Of a DNA stretch of 64,000 bases, positions 17,648 to 26,229 are shown piece by piece. How positions within the stretch are numbered: position 1 is the stretch's first letter; each line of letters opens with the position of its first letter. The translations under genes and the position numbers were made by a program. This stretch comes from Cyclobacteriaceae bacterium (GTDB lineage: Bacteria > Bacteroidota > Bacteroidia > Cytophagales > Cyclobacteriaceae), in NCBI GenBank assembly GCA_016787565.1, contig JAEUUG010000008.1:1-64000 (forward strand). Reading direction: 5' to 3'. The notes beneath the pieces are model-generated. The model did not search any database and was not told where the DNA came from. It saw only the letters and a program-made list of their open reading frames with translations.

Positions 17648-18259
17648 ATGAAAATCAATTATTATCGTGCAATAGAATCTTTGATTTCCTTCAAGGAAAG
17701 AATCCCCCTTATAATGAATCGAAAGAACGAACCCGTTCTTAACTATTTAAAAACAATTGAACTGAACTACGAAAATGATGACGTAGGCGTTCCTGATATT
17801 TCAAAAATATGTGACTCGGTAAAACTTCCGAGAAATAAGGTTTACCCTATCCTCTACGAATCTTATCTGGCATTACTTGAATCCTTGACCACTAAACCAC
17901 ACACAATAAGTGATTGTGTTCATGCTATCTATGTTCATTCGCATGATGAGTATAGTGATTCAAAGAATAAGGAATTTAAAGAAAGAGAATCAGCAAGAGA
18001 GTTTTGGGGAGAATTTCGACTACCTGTAACCCCACGACTTGGTGAATCAATTTCTTTAGATTTCGTAGAATTCAATACGAAGTACAATAGAGGCATAGTC
18101 ACCGAAGTACACCATGAAATACGAAGCGATAGCCAACGTATTGTTATCTACGTTCATCCATTCCGTAATTACTATTGGCAGTGGGACAAGCTAAAAAAAG
18201 AGCACAACCATCGTGAACAATGGATGAGACGTATTCAAGAGTCAAGGGATCAGAATTGA
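17648..18259 (+). CDS. Hypothetical protein in defence operon
   Basis: The 203-residue protein starts 21 bp after the AAA-TOPRIM gene and probably belongs to its transcript. The N-terminal half is helical. The C-terminal half is polar and aromatic, with ESISLDFVEFNTKYNRGIVT and IVIYVHPFRNYYWQWD, suggesting a small beta-rich domain. There is no signal peptide, membrane segment or catalytic motif that could be recognised. A regulatory or accessory role beside the ATPase is a guess from position only. Confidence 0.7.
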   Translation: MKINYYRAIESLISFKERIPLIMNRKNEPVLNYLKTIELNYENDDVGVPDISKICDSVKLPRNKVYPILYESYLALLESLTTKPHTISDCVHAIYVHSHDEYSDSKNKEFKERESAREFWGEFRLPVTPRLGESISLDFVEFNTKYNRGIVTEVHHEIRSDSQRIVIYVHPFRNYYWQWDKLKKEHNHREQWMRRIQESRDQN

Positions 18260-18411
18260 GTCCATGATTGCGGTTTATAATTTTTTATAAATCCGAAAAT
18301 CTTACCAACGAAAAATTTTTCTGGAAAATCTTAAACGCACCACCACAGACCCCCGGAAGGGGGTAGGGTATATAGACAAGGGATGGGGGGATTTCTTAGT
18401 GAGTGCAAGGA

Positions 18412-19020
18412 TTAAGCTACTAACCTTTCCTTTACCTTCGTGATAAAGTTAGGTGAGCATTCAAGTAGTTCGCAAATTTTACGAACGCTTAACCCCTCCT
18501 TTAGCATTAATCTAACCTTCTTGACTTTGGGCTTCTTGATAAATGACTCATACGGTTCAATTGAACCTTGCTTCCTCCCTTTGTACACACCTAATCTCTT
18601 ACCCCTCGCAATACCTTCAAGAGTCTTCTCTTTAATCCTGTGATACTCAAATTCTGCAATAGATGAAAGTATGCTTATGAGCAGGTTACTCATAGGATTT
18701 TCTTTACCGTTAACCATCGTGGTGATGCCTTCATTCTTTGAAACTATCCCCACCCCGTGTAAATGAGCCATTTTTATCGTACCAAGTATATCAGAAGTAT
18801 CACGTCCTAAACGATCGAGGCGGAGTACGACAATTTGATCAATGATACCTTCCCTGATGTCTTTTAACAACTTCTTAGCCATTGGTCGGTCTGCAAAGGC
18901 AACTCGTCCACTGACCCCTTCATCCTTGTAAATTTTCCACCCGTCTTCGATCTTATCAACCTGAGTGCCGATATTCTGCAAATAGTGTGAGGTGCGTAAG
19001 TAGTAGGCAATCTGTTTCAT
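18412..19020 (-). CDS. Serine recombinase (resolvase/invertase family)
   Basis: The 202-residue protein is a small serine recombinase with the catalytic Ser in YYLRTS (S11), the arginine-rich RLDRLGRDT motif near 68, and the EFEYHRIKEKTLEGIARGK helix-bend region. It ends in a Hin-type HTH (MLKEGLSVRKICELLECSPN). It is complete. Its own upstream region has inverted repeats that may be its binding site. The role in the island could be dimer resolution or inversion; no repeated target pair was found, so this stays open. Confidence 0.88.
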   Translation of the reverse strand: MKQIAYYLRTSHYLQNIGTQVDKIEDGWKIYKDEGVSGRVAFADRPMAKKLLKDIREGIIDQIVVLRLDRLGRDTSDILGTIKMAHLHGVGIVSKNEGITTMVNGKENPMSNLLISILSSIAEFEYHRIKEKTLEGIARGKRLGVYKGRKQGSIEPYESFIKKPKVKKVRLMLKEGLSVRKICELLECSPNFITKVKERLVA

Positions 19021-19030
19021 GTTTTATACC

Positions 19031-19060
19031 GTTATCATTTTAGAACGTTTTATTGATAAC
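19031..19060. promoter_or_regulatory. Inverted repeat GTTATCA/TGATAAC, possible resolvase site
   Basis: GTTATCA at 19031-19037 and TGATAAC at 19054-19060 bound a 30-bp site centred on TAGAACG, ending at the start of the serine recombinase promoter region. The size is close to a resolvase subsite of about 28 bp. Confidence 0.4.
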
Positions 19061-19138
19061 TAAGGTTACGCAGGAAACGGTGTTTTTTGTGCTTGGTACA
19101 ACAGAAAAATAGAGTACACCCTAATATGATAGCAGTGT

Positions 19139-19203
19139 GGGTACGTGGCGAATTTGAAAATTTTTAGAAAAGCATTTCGAACAGAGAAACTTCGCGTGTA
19201 CCC
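19139..19203. repeat. Long-spaced inverted repeat
   Basis: GGGTACGTGGCGAA (19139-19152) is mirrored by TTCGCGTGTACCC (19191-19203) with one mismatch and one indel and a 38-bp spacer. It could be an origin-like or recombinase-binding site. Confidence 0.4.
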
Positions 19204-19342
19204 GCGACATTTTTAGAGGGTCATAGTCAGTTTTTGCTATTTCGATTGACTCGCCTCATGTTTTGCTGTCAGATTACGCAGAATCACACCGTAGCAATTC
19301 TTGAGGTGCTCAAGGATAAAGAATTACGGTACTTATCCGGAG

Positions 19343-19888
19343 TCATTTAATGGCAAAGGGTACGTAGAGTAGTTGGCTTCCTACACCGCTACGACTCTTC
19401 ACATTAAGTCTGACGTACATTCTGTCTTGGTTTACTTGAAGTCCATAGACCCCACCCATGAAACTTCCTTGCTCTTTGAAAGTGCGAGTGTTTAAGTCAA
19501 ATGAATAAATGGCCTCGATTCCCGTTTCGTAGGCAGACTCACTATCCCACTTTCCAATCATCAGAATGTCCTTCTCCTTTGAGTACCCATACACTCTGAA
19601 ATTATGTAATTCCTCTACGAGCACCAACGTATCCCTTAGCATAACGTAGGTGTCAAGGGAGTCTGTTTTCTGAACCTGATAAATGAATCTGTCAATCACA
19701 GTGTCCTTAACGTGAATAAATTCAACAGCAGCCAGCACGCCCAAAGGGGTATCATCGTAGAATGCAAGCGTCCGTTGTACCCCTATCTCTTGCATCGGTG
19801 GTAAGAGTTTCCGTGCTCGTTCCTCAAAACTTTGTGCGTTTAGGGTAAGTGAGCCAAATGTCAGGATCAAGTAGGTGGTTAATTTCAT
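19343..19888 (-). CDS. Secreted hypothetical protein
   Basis: From the ATG at 19888 (181 residues) the protein begins with a clear signal peptide (MKLTTYLILTFGSLTLNAQS) cleaved near residue 19. A GTG at 19936 is in frame but would bury the signal, so it was rejected. The mature part is beta-rich with short repeated strands (VLLRDT-like turns, YGYSKEKDILMIGKWDSE) and no recognised domain. It lies 47 bp downstream of the Rep-like gene on the same strand. Its role inside a mobile island is unknown. Confidence 0.65.
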   Translation of the reverse strand: MKLTTYLILTFGSLTLNAQSFEERARKLLPPMQEIGVQRTLAFYDDTPLGVLAAVEFIHVKDTVIDRFIYQVQKTDSLDTYVMLRDTLVLVEELHNFRVYGYSKEKDILMIGKWDSESAYETGIEAIYSFDLNTRTFKEQGSFMGGVYGLQVNQDRMYVRLNVKSRSGVGSQLLYVPFAIK

Positions 19889-19935
19889 AGCATCGTAGAG
19901 ATATGAGAACGTAACAGGACAAATCAAGGTTATCA

Positions 19936-21180
19936 CTACGCTGCCAACTGCATCGGTACCACATCAGGCAGGGCTTCGATCCTAATATTTGGAACAGACA
20001 TTACGATTTTGGACAACATCGTTTGTTTGATCCTGTCAAACCAATTTCTCTTTTCATCGGGTAGCGGGTTGTTTAATACCATCATTATCATTCTTGCCTT
20101 ATCCGGGTCACTTATGCCCCATGAAGCCGATTTGCCGTTGAACCAATCTAAGAGATTATTCGTGATGAGAAACCCTCGAAGTGTATAGATTTCACGATGC
20201 TGTGGATTCTCAAGTACGTATAAAAATAGATTTTTAGCCGTGCTCTTTTTCGATTTCAAGTTGTCGATTTGATTGCCGGATTTTTCGAGCAAAACAATCT
20301 CACACTCGCCATTTGGTAACTTGACCATCTGTATTTTAGGGCATTTCTTATTCCTGTTATTGTCGTAGAGCATTTTCGAAGCGTCTGTGTTCTTAAATAC
20401 AATTCTCTTCTGAAACTCATATTCAAAGAGTTTGAGAAGTACATTAATCTCGCCTAATTGAGATAGCGTAACTCCTGAATAGGATTGTTTGCTAATACTC
20501 TTCACTCGAAGTTCAATCCTTTGAACTTGATCACCGAGACCATTAGCTTCATGGAACTGCTTTAGGTATGGCTTTTCAATATACTCTTTGGACTTATCGT
20601 AAAAAGTGAAGTAAACATCGCTCGATTTCGAATTGTAGTGAAATCCCTTTTTGACACTTAATTGTTTCCTTCGGTGTGTCCCACCAACTCCATCTCTTAC
20701 CAGATCAAGGGACGGTATGTGGTAAAGATTTAGGAAGTCCTCTACAATTCCATCTGCATCCATTGCGATATGAAGTTCCGTAATCGATCTTAATTGAAGG
20801 TTGAGTGATTTAAGCAAATGGTCTACGATACCCGTCCACCCATTCTCATAAAGGCAACGGTTGTACACTTTCACTTTTATCTGATCGGATTGCATAGCAC
20901 TCATTGTTGGATCGAATGCCAATTGAACAATTGATTTGTTCCGGTACTTCACATCTACAATGTATCGATAGCCCTTTTCTTTCGCGGTTAAATTAGGTGT
21001 AAGGACAATATCCTCACCTACTCTAAATGGAGCACGGTTACGAATTAATTGAAATAGCCGATTGCGAAAAGCATCAACTGAATAGCAGTTAAGAGAGACC
21101 TTGTCTACCGCAATGGTAGCATTCTTCGTAAAGTATGTTGGGTTACCCTCATTATCTGCCTTGGCGACAGAGATAATCAA
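19936..21180 (-). CDS. Possible replication initiation (Rep_trans-like) protein
   Basis: The 414-residue frame starts with TTG at 21180; no ATG is available until residue 91. The arrangement ITELHIAMDADG, then DVYFTFYDKSKEYIEKPYLK, then QRIELRVKSIS resembles the catalytic core of Rep_trans-type rolling-circle initiators (a conserved Asp in L-x-I-A-x-D, a strand with YDK, and R-x-E-L-R). An element-encoded replication or mobilisation relaxase fits next to the tyrosine recombinase. The match is weak and was made by eye, so hypothetical is a fair alternative. It is preceded by a 260-bp gap without a clear gene. Confidence 0.45.
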   Translation of the reverse strand: MIISVAKADNEGNPTYFTKNATIAVDKVSLNCYSVDAFRNRLFQLIRNRAPFRVGEDIVLTPNLTAKEKGYRYIVDVKYRNKSIVQLAFDPTMSAMQSDQIKVKVYNRCLYENGWTGIVDHLLKSLNLQLRSITELHIAMDADGIVEDFLNLYHIPSLDLVRDGVGGTHRRKQLSVKKGFHYNSKSSDVYFTFYDKSKEYIEKPYLKQFHEANGLGDQVQRIELRVKSISKQSYSGVTLSQLGEINVLLKLFEYEFQKRIVFKNTDASKMLYDNNRNKKCPKIQMVKLPNGECEIVLLEKSGNQIDNLKSKKSTAKNLFLYVLENPQHREIYTLRGFLITNNLLDWFNGKSASWGISDPDKARMIMMVLNNPLPDEKRNWFDRIKQTMLSKIVMSVPNIRIEALPDVVPMQLAA

Positions 21181-21440
21181 GAAACACAGGGTTTGGCAGT
21201 TGATGGGATGCCAGCCTCAGATTATTTCAGCAATTTCTTCGTAGTCGTCACTCCCGTATAACAAGGAGGATAACAACGAAAGCAATTTTACGAAGAAAAT
21301 ACGAGATGAAAAAGGCGTGAGGCGGGGTGTGACGTGCGATAACTTATTTAAGGTTTGAGTCCGCGTAACGATTTGATAAGCAACTCCATGCGTGAAAAAA
21401 TAAATTAGAATTTTTTTCCGTGTACGGAAGAGATAGGCTG

Positions 21441-23231
21441 TCATTGTTTGCCTTTAAGTCTCCGGTACTGTTGTGATATACTCTCGGAAGTTTTGTTGTT
21501 GGGGGTAATCTCCTTTTCGCTAAGAAAAACTCGTTCAAAAAGCTGCCTCTTTTTGATTGGAGATTGAGTGTCAAGATAGTTGTTGACAAGGGCACTTTTC
21601 GAGTGTTGGTTCTCAATCACGTGCCCCGTGAAGGACGAAATGTTTTCAATGGTGAAATCGTACTCGTCAAACATCAACTGCACGAAGGACTTCCGTGCAA
21701 AGAACGGATTAAACAGGTCTTTCAATTGGGTCAATTGACCCTTCACCGTAATGGATCGGTTCAATGGAATTACCTCAGCTATGGTCTTCAATAATGCGCG
21801 ATAAATGTGTTCCAAAGTATTTTCCGAGTTCGGAAATCGCAGTCGCGGTAATTTGAAGCCATGTCTCTCAGCGACAATCCTCGTAAAATCATTCAATGGA
21901 TTTATCATGGTAACATCGACCTTCTTCATGTGAAAAGCCAGCGCGTCATCATCTTTCAGGAACTTAACCGTCTGCAATTCACGATAGCCCCGTAGTCCAC
22001 CGGCCATTACTTGGACGCAGAACATATCTCGTGCGGTTGCGAGGTCTTCTGCCGTGATCTTTTGCGTAGACTTATCGTAAAACTTCCGAAATATTTCGTT
22101 GTATACCTTAACCTCTCCTTTCTTGAAATCGAAGAAAAAGAGCGTCTTGAACTCGGTAATATCAAGGTTTTGCGATCGTCTTTTGCCCTTCTTGTCCTGC
22201 TTCTTTCCACAAATGGCAAGCAAGTCTACTTTGGTGAAGTCAATCGGTGACAGAAGACCACTCTTTTCAAACCTCCTCGATAACGTTTTTACGATTTCAA
22301 ACAGCTTGTATAAATTGTCAGAGTTGTATTTCTTTCTGGCTTTGCCTTCGAATATCGCAGAGTCGAAATTCAATGGATCGAATTTTTGCGTACTAACACT
22401 TGCGTAACCTTCTACCCATAGAAATTTGAAGAAGTTGGTCACCCAATTGTGGTTGTATGCTTTAATGTGTCGTTGCGGGTTCTTGTAATGCAGATACTCA
22501 TAAAGACGAATCACGATCTTGTCATACGTGTTCGGAATCTTTTCATCATAGTAGATTGATCCGAACAATTCGAAGATGTCTTCCTTGTTGTAAATATTCC
22601 TTCTGTAGCGTTCCTCTGTTCGTATCGCCTTTATTTTTATTTGCCGAGCTTCCTCTTCAAGTTGGCTTTGAAGTCTCAATGACAAATCCTCTAAATCACC
22701 GGCATCGAAATCATTTAACTCCACTTGCCCTAATGGATCGACCTTTGGTTCAGTGGGAATATCAATTTTCCCCAAGAGGTTAAGAACTCGTGGATCAACC
22801 TCGATTTCATCAATCCCTTTTTTATATCCTGTGGTTCTGATCTTAATTAAGTTTTTGTTGAGTTCTCCGGCAAAATTCAAATCGAAGTCAAAAACTACCG
22901 CGTCCCGAACTTTGTCTTTGACTAACTGTAAATTCAATGCAGCCTTTGTACTTAATTCGGACTTGATGATTGTGTCGAGGGATTTCTTGATGAAGGCAAG
23001 CAAACTGTTATAACGTATAGCATTTTCCCCCACCAAAACTCCGTTCTTGAGTTCACTTCGCCTGACGTACACAGGCGAGTACTTGTCTGTAACGTAGTAG
23101 TTGAAACGCTTTAGGACGGTGCTGTTCTTATACACCCTCACGCTTAGAATAAGTTGGCGACTATCATCCTTCTTATTCTTAGGTTGTGATTTCAGCACTG
23201 GTGATGCTGTTGTACGTATCTCAAGTTTCAT
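21441..23231 (-). CDS. Tyrosine recombinase (island integrase)
   Basis: With the ATG at 23231 the protein has 596 residues; an in-frame TTG at 23264 adds 11. The C-terminal half is a tyrosine-recombinase catalytic domain: the first Arg in AGGLRGYREL, the second in FFARKSF (the usual HxxR is degenerate), FTGH for the LGH box, and the tyrosine nucleophile in ALVNNYLD. The long N-terminal region (about 330 residues) is the arm- and core-binding part. It lies directly inside attR and is transcribed away from it, as an island integrase should be. It should catalyse excision and insertion at the 18-bp repeat. Confidence 0.82.
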   Translation of the reverse strand: MKLEIRTTASPVLKSQPKNKKDDSRQLILSVRVYKNSTVLKRFNYYVTDKYSPVYVRRSELKNGVLVGENAIRYNSLLAFIKKSLDTIIKSELSTKAALNLQLVKDKVRDAVVFDFDLNFAGELNKNLIKIRTTGYKKGIDEIEVDPRVLNLLGKIDIPTEPKVDPLGQVELNDFDAGDLEDLSLRLQSQLEEEARQIKIKAIRTEERYRRNIYNKEDIFELFGSIYYDEKIPNTYDKIVIRLYEYLHYKNPQRHIKAYNHNWVTNFFKFLWVEGYASVSTQKFDPLNFDSAIFEGKARKKYNSDNLYKLFEIVKTLSRRFEKSGLLSPIDFTKVDLLAICGKKQDKKGKRRSQNLDITEFKTLFFFDFKKGEVKVYNEIFRKFYDKSTQKITAEDLATARDMFCVQVMAGGLRGYRELQTVKFLKDDDALAFHMKKVDVTMINPLNDFTRIVAERHGFKLPRLRFPNSENTLEHIYRALLKTIAEVIPLNRSITVKGQLTQLKDLFNPFFARKSFVQLMFDEYDFTIENISSFTGHVIENQHSKSALVNNYLDTQSPIKKRQLFERVFLSEKEITPNNKTSESISQQYRRLKGKQ

Positions 23232-23282
23232 GGTGCTGAATTCCCTCGAAAATACGGATGACAATTAGGAGTTGCAAGGGTT

Positions 23283-23306
23283 GGAGTGACAAAGTAGGGG
23301 TGACAA
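23283..23306 (+). repeat. Right copy of doubled GGRGTGACA repeat
   Basis: GGAGTGACA and GGGGTGACA occur here as at 8498-8520, in the same orientation, 71 bp inside attR and 52 bp upstream of the integrase ATG. They are probable arm-type or regulatory sites for the integrase. Confidence 0.6.
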
Positions 23307-23377
23307 GATTGTTTACTTAACTTATTGGTTTTCAAACCAATAAATATCTACACGGCAAAACTCGTATTGAGTAGGAC

Positions 23378-23395
23378 TCCCTCCTCCTCTGCCAA
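23378..23395 (+). repeat. Right attachment site (attR), 18-bp direct repeat
   Basis: This is the right copy of TCCCTCCTCCTCTGCCAA, identical to 8417-8434. Host sequence with a strong terminator follows. Confidence 0.75.
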
Positions 23396-23414
23396 GTAAA
23401 AGTCAAACACAATC

Positions 23415-23449
23415 AAAACCTTGAAATCGTAATGATTTCGAGGTTTTTT
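23415..23449 (+). terminator. Strong Rho-independent terminator
   Basis: AAAACCTTGAAATC (23415-23428) pairs across its full 14 bp, with one G-T pair, with GATTTCGAGGTTTT (23434-23447); the loop is GTAAT and Ts run to 23449. It would end a transcript coming through the attachment site on the plus strand, suggesting that the integration target was the 3' end of a gene. Confidence 0.8.
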
Positions 23450-23561
23450 GTTTCTATGAACTGTCAAAAAATTTCCGTTTTGCATATCTCACCTACGCAT
23501 GGGAGACTTCAAATTCCTTAACTTGGCAGGCAAGTAAAAAATATAATACCCCACTAACACT

Positions 23562-23972
23562 ATGAAAAGAAGAGCAACAGCCGTTTGGAGTGGCACGGGC
23601 AAGGAAGGCACCGGCCACCTGACCACACAAAGCACCGTCTTGAGCAAGACACAGTACTCATTCAACTCGCGATTTGCAGAGGGTATTGGAACCAATCCTG
23701 AAGAGCTTATTGCTGCAGCCCACGCTGGTTGCTTCACAATGAAATTAAGTTTTGTGCTGGGCGAAGCAGGTTTTACACCACAGCAACTAGACACTGAGTG
23801 TATCATCACTTTTGAAAATGGAGTTGTCTCCCAATCTCATCTTATTCTGAAAGCCAATGTTCAGGGAATTGATCAGGCAAAATTTGAAGCGTGTGTTAAG
23901 GATGCTGAGCTCAATTGTCCGATATCCCAACTACTAAAGACTTCCATTACTGTCGAAGCTTCGCTGGTGTAA
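23562..23972 (+). CDS. OsmC-family peroxiredoxin
   Basis: The 136-residue protein has the OsmC plan: the first catalytic cysteine C57 in AAAHAGCFTMKL and the second C119 in DAELNCPIS. The N-terminal VWSGTGKEGTGHL and the YSFNSRF region match the OsmC/Ohr fold. These enzymes reduce organic hydroperoxides with thiols. It is the first host gene right of the island, stands alone on the plus strand and converges with the DUF1684 gene. Length and catalytic residues are normal. Confidence 0.92.
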   Translation: MKRRATAVWSGTGKEGTGHLTTQSTVLSKTQYSFNSRFAEGIGTNPEELIAAAHAGCFTMKLSFVLGEAGFTPQQLDTECIITFENGVVSQSHLILKANVQGIDQAKFEACVKDAELNCPISQLLKTSITVEASLV

Positions 23973-24103
23973 GGTTTCCGCGGGTCAGGATATAAAATCT
24001 AGCGATTAAACGGGCTCAAGATTTTAGCATTCAGGTCAGCGTAAAGAATCGATTTAACTGTCTTTCGGGCAGACAATGAGTGACTAGCTTCTCGCATGAC
24101 ATA

Positions 24104-24718
24104 TTATTTTTTCTGCCGATACATCACTCCGGCTCTTATCTCAATGTCCATAGCATTTTCTTCGGGCACAAGCGGACAGGAGTAAATGTGGTTGTAGGCG
24201 CAGTAAGGGTTATAGGCCTGGTTAAAATCAATCGTGAGTTGCTTTCCCTCTTTCGGTATACGAAAATCAAGGTAGCGGCCGCCCGCGTAAGTTTCATTCC
24301 CATTGGTCATGTCAGTAAATGGAAAAAATAGGTAATCAACATACGCTGAACGCTTAAGCAAATCTTGCGATTGATACACGGGCATATTAAATGTTTTATC
24401 GCCTAGTGAAAATTCAATCCTGCCATAAATGCGATAGTTTGGTAACCGGGATGTGGTTGTTTTCATCGGAAAGAAAGTGGACTCCGTTGTTACATACAAT
24501 TTAGCCGGAACACGGTAGCTCAGGTTGATCGCAAAGAAAGGATGTCCGTTGAACTTCTTGATATCCCGGGCTTCCAGTGGTGATTTTTCAGGATCTTTAT
24601 ATTCAGCATTAAGTTCATTTTGAAATGTCTGAATCTCCTGTACCGCCTTGACGGAATCGGTTTGTGCTTCAGAAAGAATGCTACCGGCACACAGGATGAG
24701 CAAAAGAATTTTTTTCAT
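24104..24718 (-). CDS. DUF1684 domain protein, secreted
   Basis: The ATG at 24718 gives 204 residues with a signal peptide (MKKILLLILCAGSILSEAQ). The C-terminal half shows the DUF1684 hallmark: YAGGRYLDFRIP, then DFNQAYNPYCAYNHIYSCPL and PEENAMDIEIRAG. The function of DUF1684 is not established; conserved Cys, His and acidic residues suggest an enzyme or metal site. It is the last gene of the TetR-ABC-HlyD-TolC run, 43 bp after the TolC stop, and may just be read through from it. Confidence 0.85.
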   Translation of the reverse strand: MKKILLLILCAGSILSEAQTDSVKAVQEIQTFQNELNAEYKDPEKSPLEARDIKKFNGHPFFAINLSYRVPAKLYVTTESTFFPMKTTTSRLPNYRIYGRIEFSLGDKTFNMPVYQSQDLLKRSAYVDYLFFPFTDMTNGNETYAGGRYLDFRIPKEGKQLTIDFNQAYNPYCAYNHIYSCPLVPEENAMDIEIRAGVMYRQKK

Positions 24719-24761
24719 ACGCTGGTTAAAGCAGAAAGTTAATTCCCTGCTGTACAATGCC

Positions 24762-26207
24762 CTAATTTTCAGTTTTTAAATTTCTCAATCCTGCTGCCCA
24801 GAATAGCAATGCTTTTTGTTTTTCGTATTCGGCTTTGAGCTTTAGAACTTTCGTTTGCGCCTGAATTAATTTTTCTTGCTGAATGCTGATTTTAAATAAA
24901 TCACTTTCACCGTTTTCGAGATTCAGCAATTCAGCCTGGAGCAACCGATCATAAAGATTGGCCATTTCACTTTGTTGTTGCACGATGGTATTGGTGTTGG
25001 TCAGTTCATTAAAGGCGCGGTTTACCTCATTGAGAATTTCACGTTGTGTTTGCTGTTGTTCAAATGTTGTGTGCTGTATTTTGAGTTTGGTAAGAGCCAC
25101 CTTTGATCGCTCCTTGCGCAGGAAAATAGGAAAGGAGAAATCCAAACCAAATTTATAATTATTGGTCAGGTCCATATCCCATCCTCCTGACGGTTGGCTG
25201 AGTGCAGTGTAGTTTAAATCCAGTTGCGGCTTTAAAAATTCACTAGCAAGTCTTCGTTCAACTTCCAGTTGTTCAAGCTTTACTTTCAGTTTTAGTAACT
25301 CCGGGTGATTCTCGCGTGCTTGCATCAGAAGTTCTTCCAGGTATGATGTCCTCAATAATTGACCATCCGCTTCACCCAGAACAGGAGCAATACTATTGCT
25401 GAGCTGCAAAGGTTCACGTTGTTCACTCCACAGGTAGTTCGAAAGGATGATGCCTGCATTTTGAAAGGCAAGAATTGCTTCCTGCTGCTCTACCAGTCTG
25501 GTTTGTAGAATAATCTTGGCCTGTACAGTATCGATAACCGATGCCTCTCCCAATGCGGCATTGAGTTTTACACGCCTGAAAATCTCCTCTGCTATTTCCA
25601 CACTACGATTCATCAGACGGTATTGGTAATACGTATAATACCATTGCCAGTAATCTTTGGCTGCTTGCAACAATATTTTATTAACAACCTTAACTTGTTC
25701 TGCTATAGCGATATCTTGAAAGAGCTCGGCTTGTTTTACGGCAGCACGCCTTTCATCGGTAAACAATCCTCTGCCGATTGGTATTGAAACACCTGCATAG
25801 TATTGCCTTTCACTAGTGATAAAATTCTCGGGATTTAAGTAGACACCCTCGTTTTGTTCAACACCTACTTTTGGATTTACCGGAAACCACGTAGGTATGG
25901 CGATGTAAGCATTTAGTTTGTTGTAATACGATTTATCGTCAAGCTCCTTTAGGTTCCATTGGGTATTAACTTTCGGATCAAAATTTCCACGCGCTAACCG
26001 GATTTCCTGTTGTGCCACACTATTGAGTAGACTTGCCTGTTTTACAACAGGATGATAGGCCAGAATGATACCGTAAAATTCATCGAGACTCATGGTCAAT
26101 ACACTGTCGGGCAACATGAAGACAGCATCCAATGCTGATTGACATCTTGCGGATGTTGAAGAAAGGGATAGCAGAAACAAAATTCCTGTAGAAAGAAGCG
26201 CCCGCAT
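24762..26207 (-). CDS. TolC-family outer membrane efflux protein
   Basis: From the ATG at 26207 the protein has 481 residues with a signal peptide (MRALLSTGILFLLSLSSTSA). Upstream ATGs at 26252 and 26246 would overlap the HlyD gene and put a basic leader before the signal. Long amphipathic helices with LLQARENHPELLKLKVKLEQ and QQQTQREILNEVNRAF match the TolC/OEP repeat. It forms the outer-membrane channel for the ABC and HlyD proteins encoded just upstream (22-bp gap). Confidence 0.85.
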   Translation of the reverse strand: MRALLSTGILFLLSLSSTSARCQSALDAVFMLPDSVLTMSLDEFYGIILAYHPVVKQASLLNSVAQQEIRLARGNFDPKVNTQWNLKELDDKSYYNKLNAYIAIPTWFPVNPKVGVEQNEGVYLNPENFITSERQYYAGVSIPIGRGLFTDERRAAVKQAELFQDIAIAEQVKVVNKILLQAAKDYWQWYYTYYQYRLMNRSVEIAEEIFRRVKLNAALGEASVIDTVQAKIILQTRLVEQQEAILAFQNAGIILSNYLWSEQREPLQLSNSIAPVLGEADGQLLRTSYLEELLMQARENHPELLKLKVKLEQLEVERRLASEFLKPQLDLNYTALSQPSGGWDMDLTNNYKFGLDFSFPIFLRKERSKVALTKLKIQHTTFEQQQTQREILNEVNRAFNELTNTNTIVQQQSEMANLYDRLLQAELLNLENGESDLFKISIQQEKLIQAQTKVLKLKAEYEKQKALLFWAAGLRNLKTEN

Positions 26208-26229
26208 ACGCCTTCCTGTGCCAGTGAGA

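Larger units (their letters stand above)
19021..19342. other. 322-bp gene-free stretch with two inverted repeats
   Basis: No coding frame is supported here. It separates the serine recombinase (start at 19020) from the secreted-protein gene (stop at 19343) and contains the two inverted repeats listed separately. Confidence 0.6.
8417..23395. mobile_element. Integrated 15-kb defence island bounded by 18-bp direct repeats
   Basis: The sequence TCCCTCCTCCTCTGCCAA occurs exactly at 8417-8434 and 23378-23395 in the same orientation. A tyrosine recombinase gene ends the island at its right edge, next to the repeat, as expected for a site-specific integrated element. A second direct-repeat pair carrying doubled GGRGTGACA motifs lies 63 bp inside the left end and 71 bp inside the right end. 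Cargo is AbiV-like, a type III-like restriction-modification pair, a coiled-coil membrane protein, an AAA-TOPRIM protein and an unknown gene, plus a serine recombinase and a possible replication initiator. No conjugation genes are seen. Confidence 0.8.
23232..23561. other. Integrase upstream region, attR and terminator
   Basis: This 330-bp stretch has no gene. It holds the right copy of the doubled GGRGTGACA repeat, the right attachment site and a strong terminator, each listed separately. OsmC follows on the host side. Confidence 0.7.

Noticed and set aside
21217-21444. 75-residue frame overlapping the integrase stop (ATGA)
   Set aside because: The overlap is suggestive, but the product has odd composition, no family features and fills a region likely to be regulatory. 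It was not called a gene.
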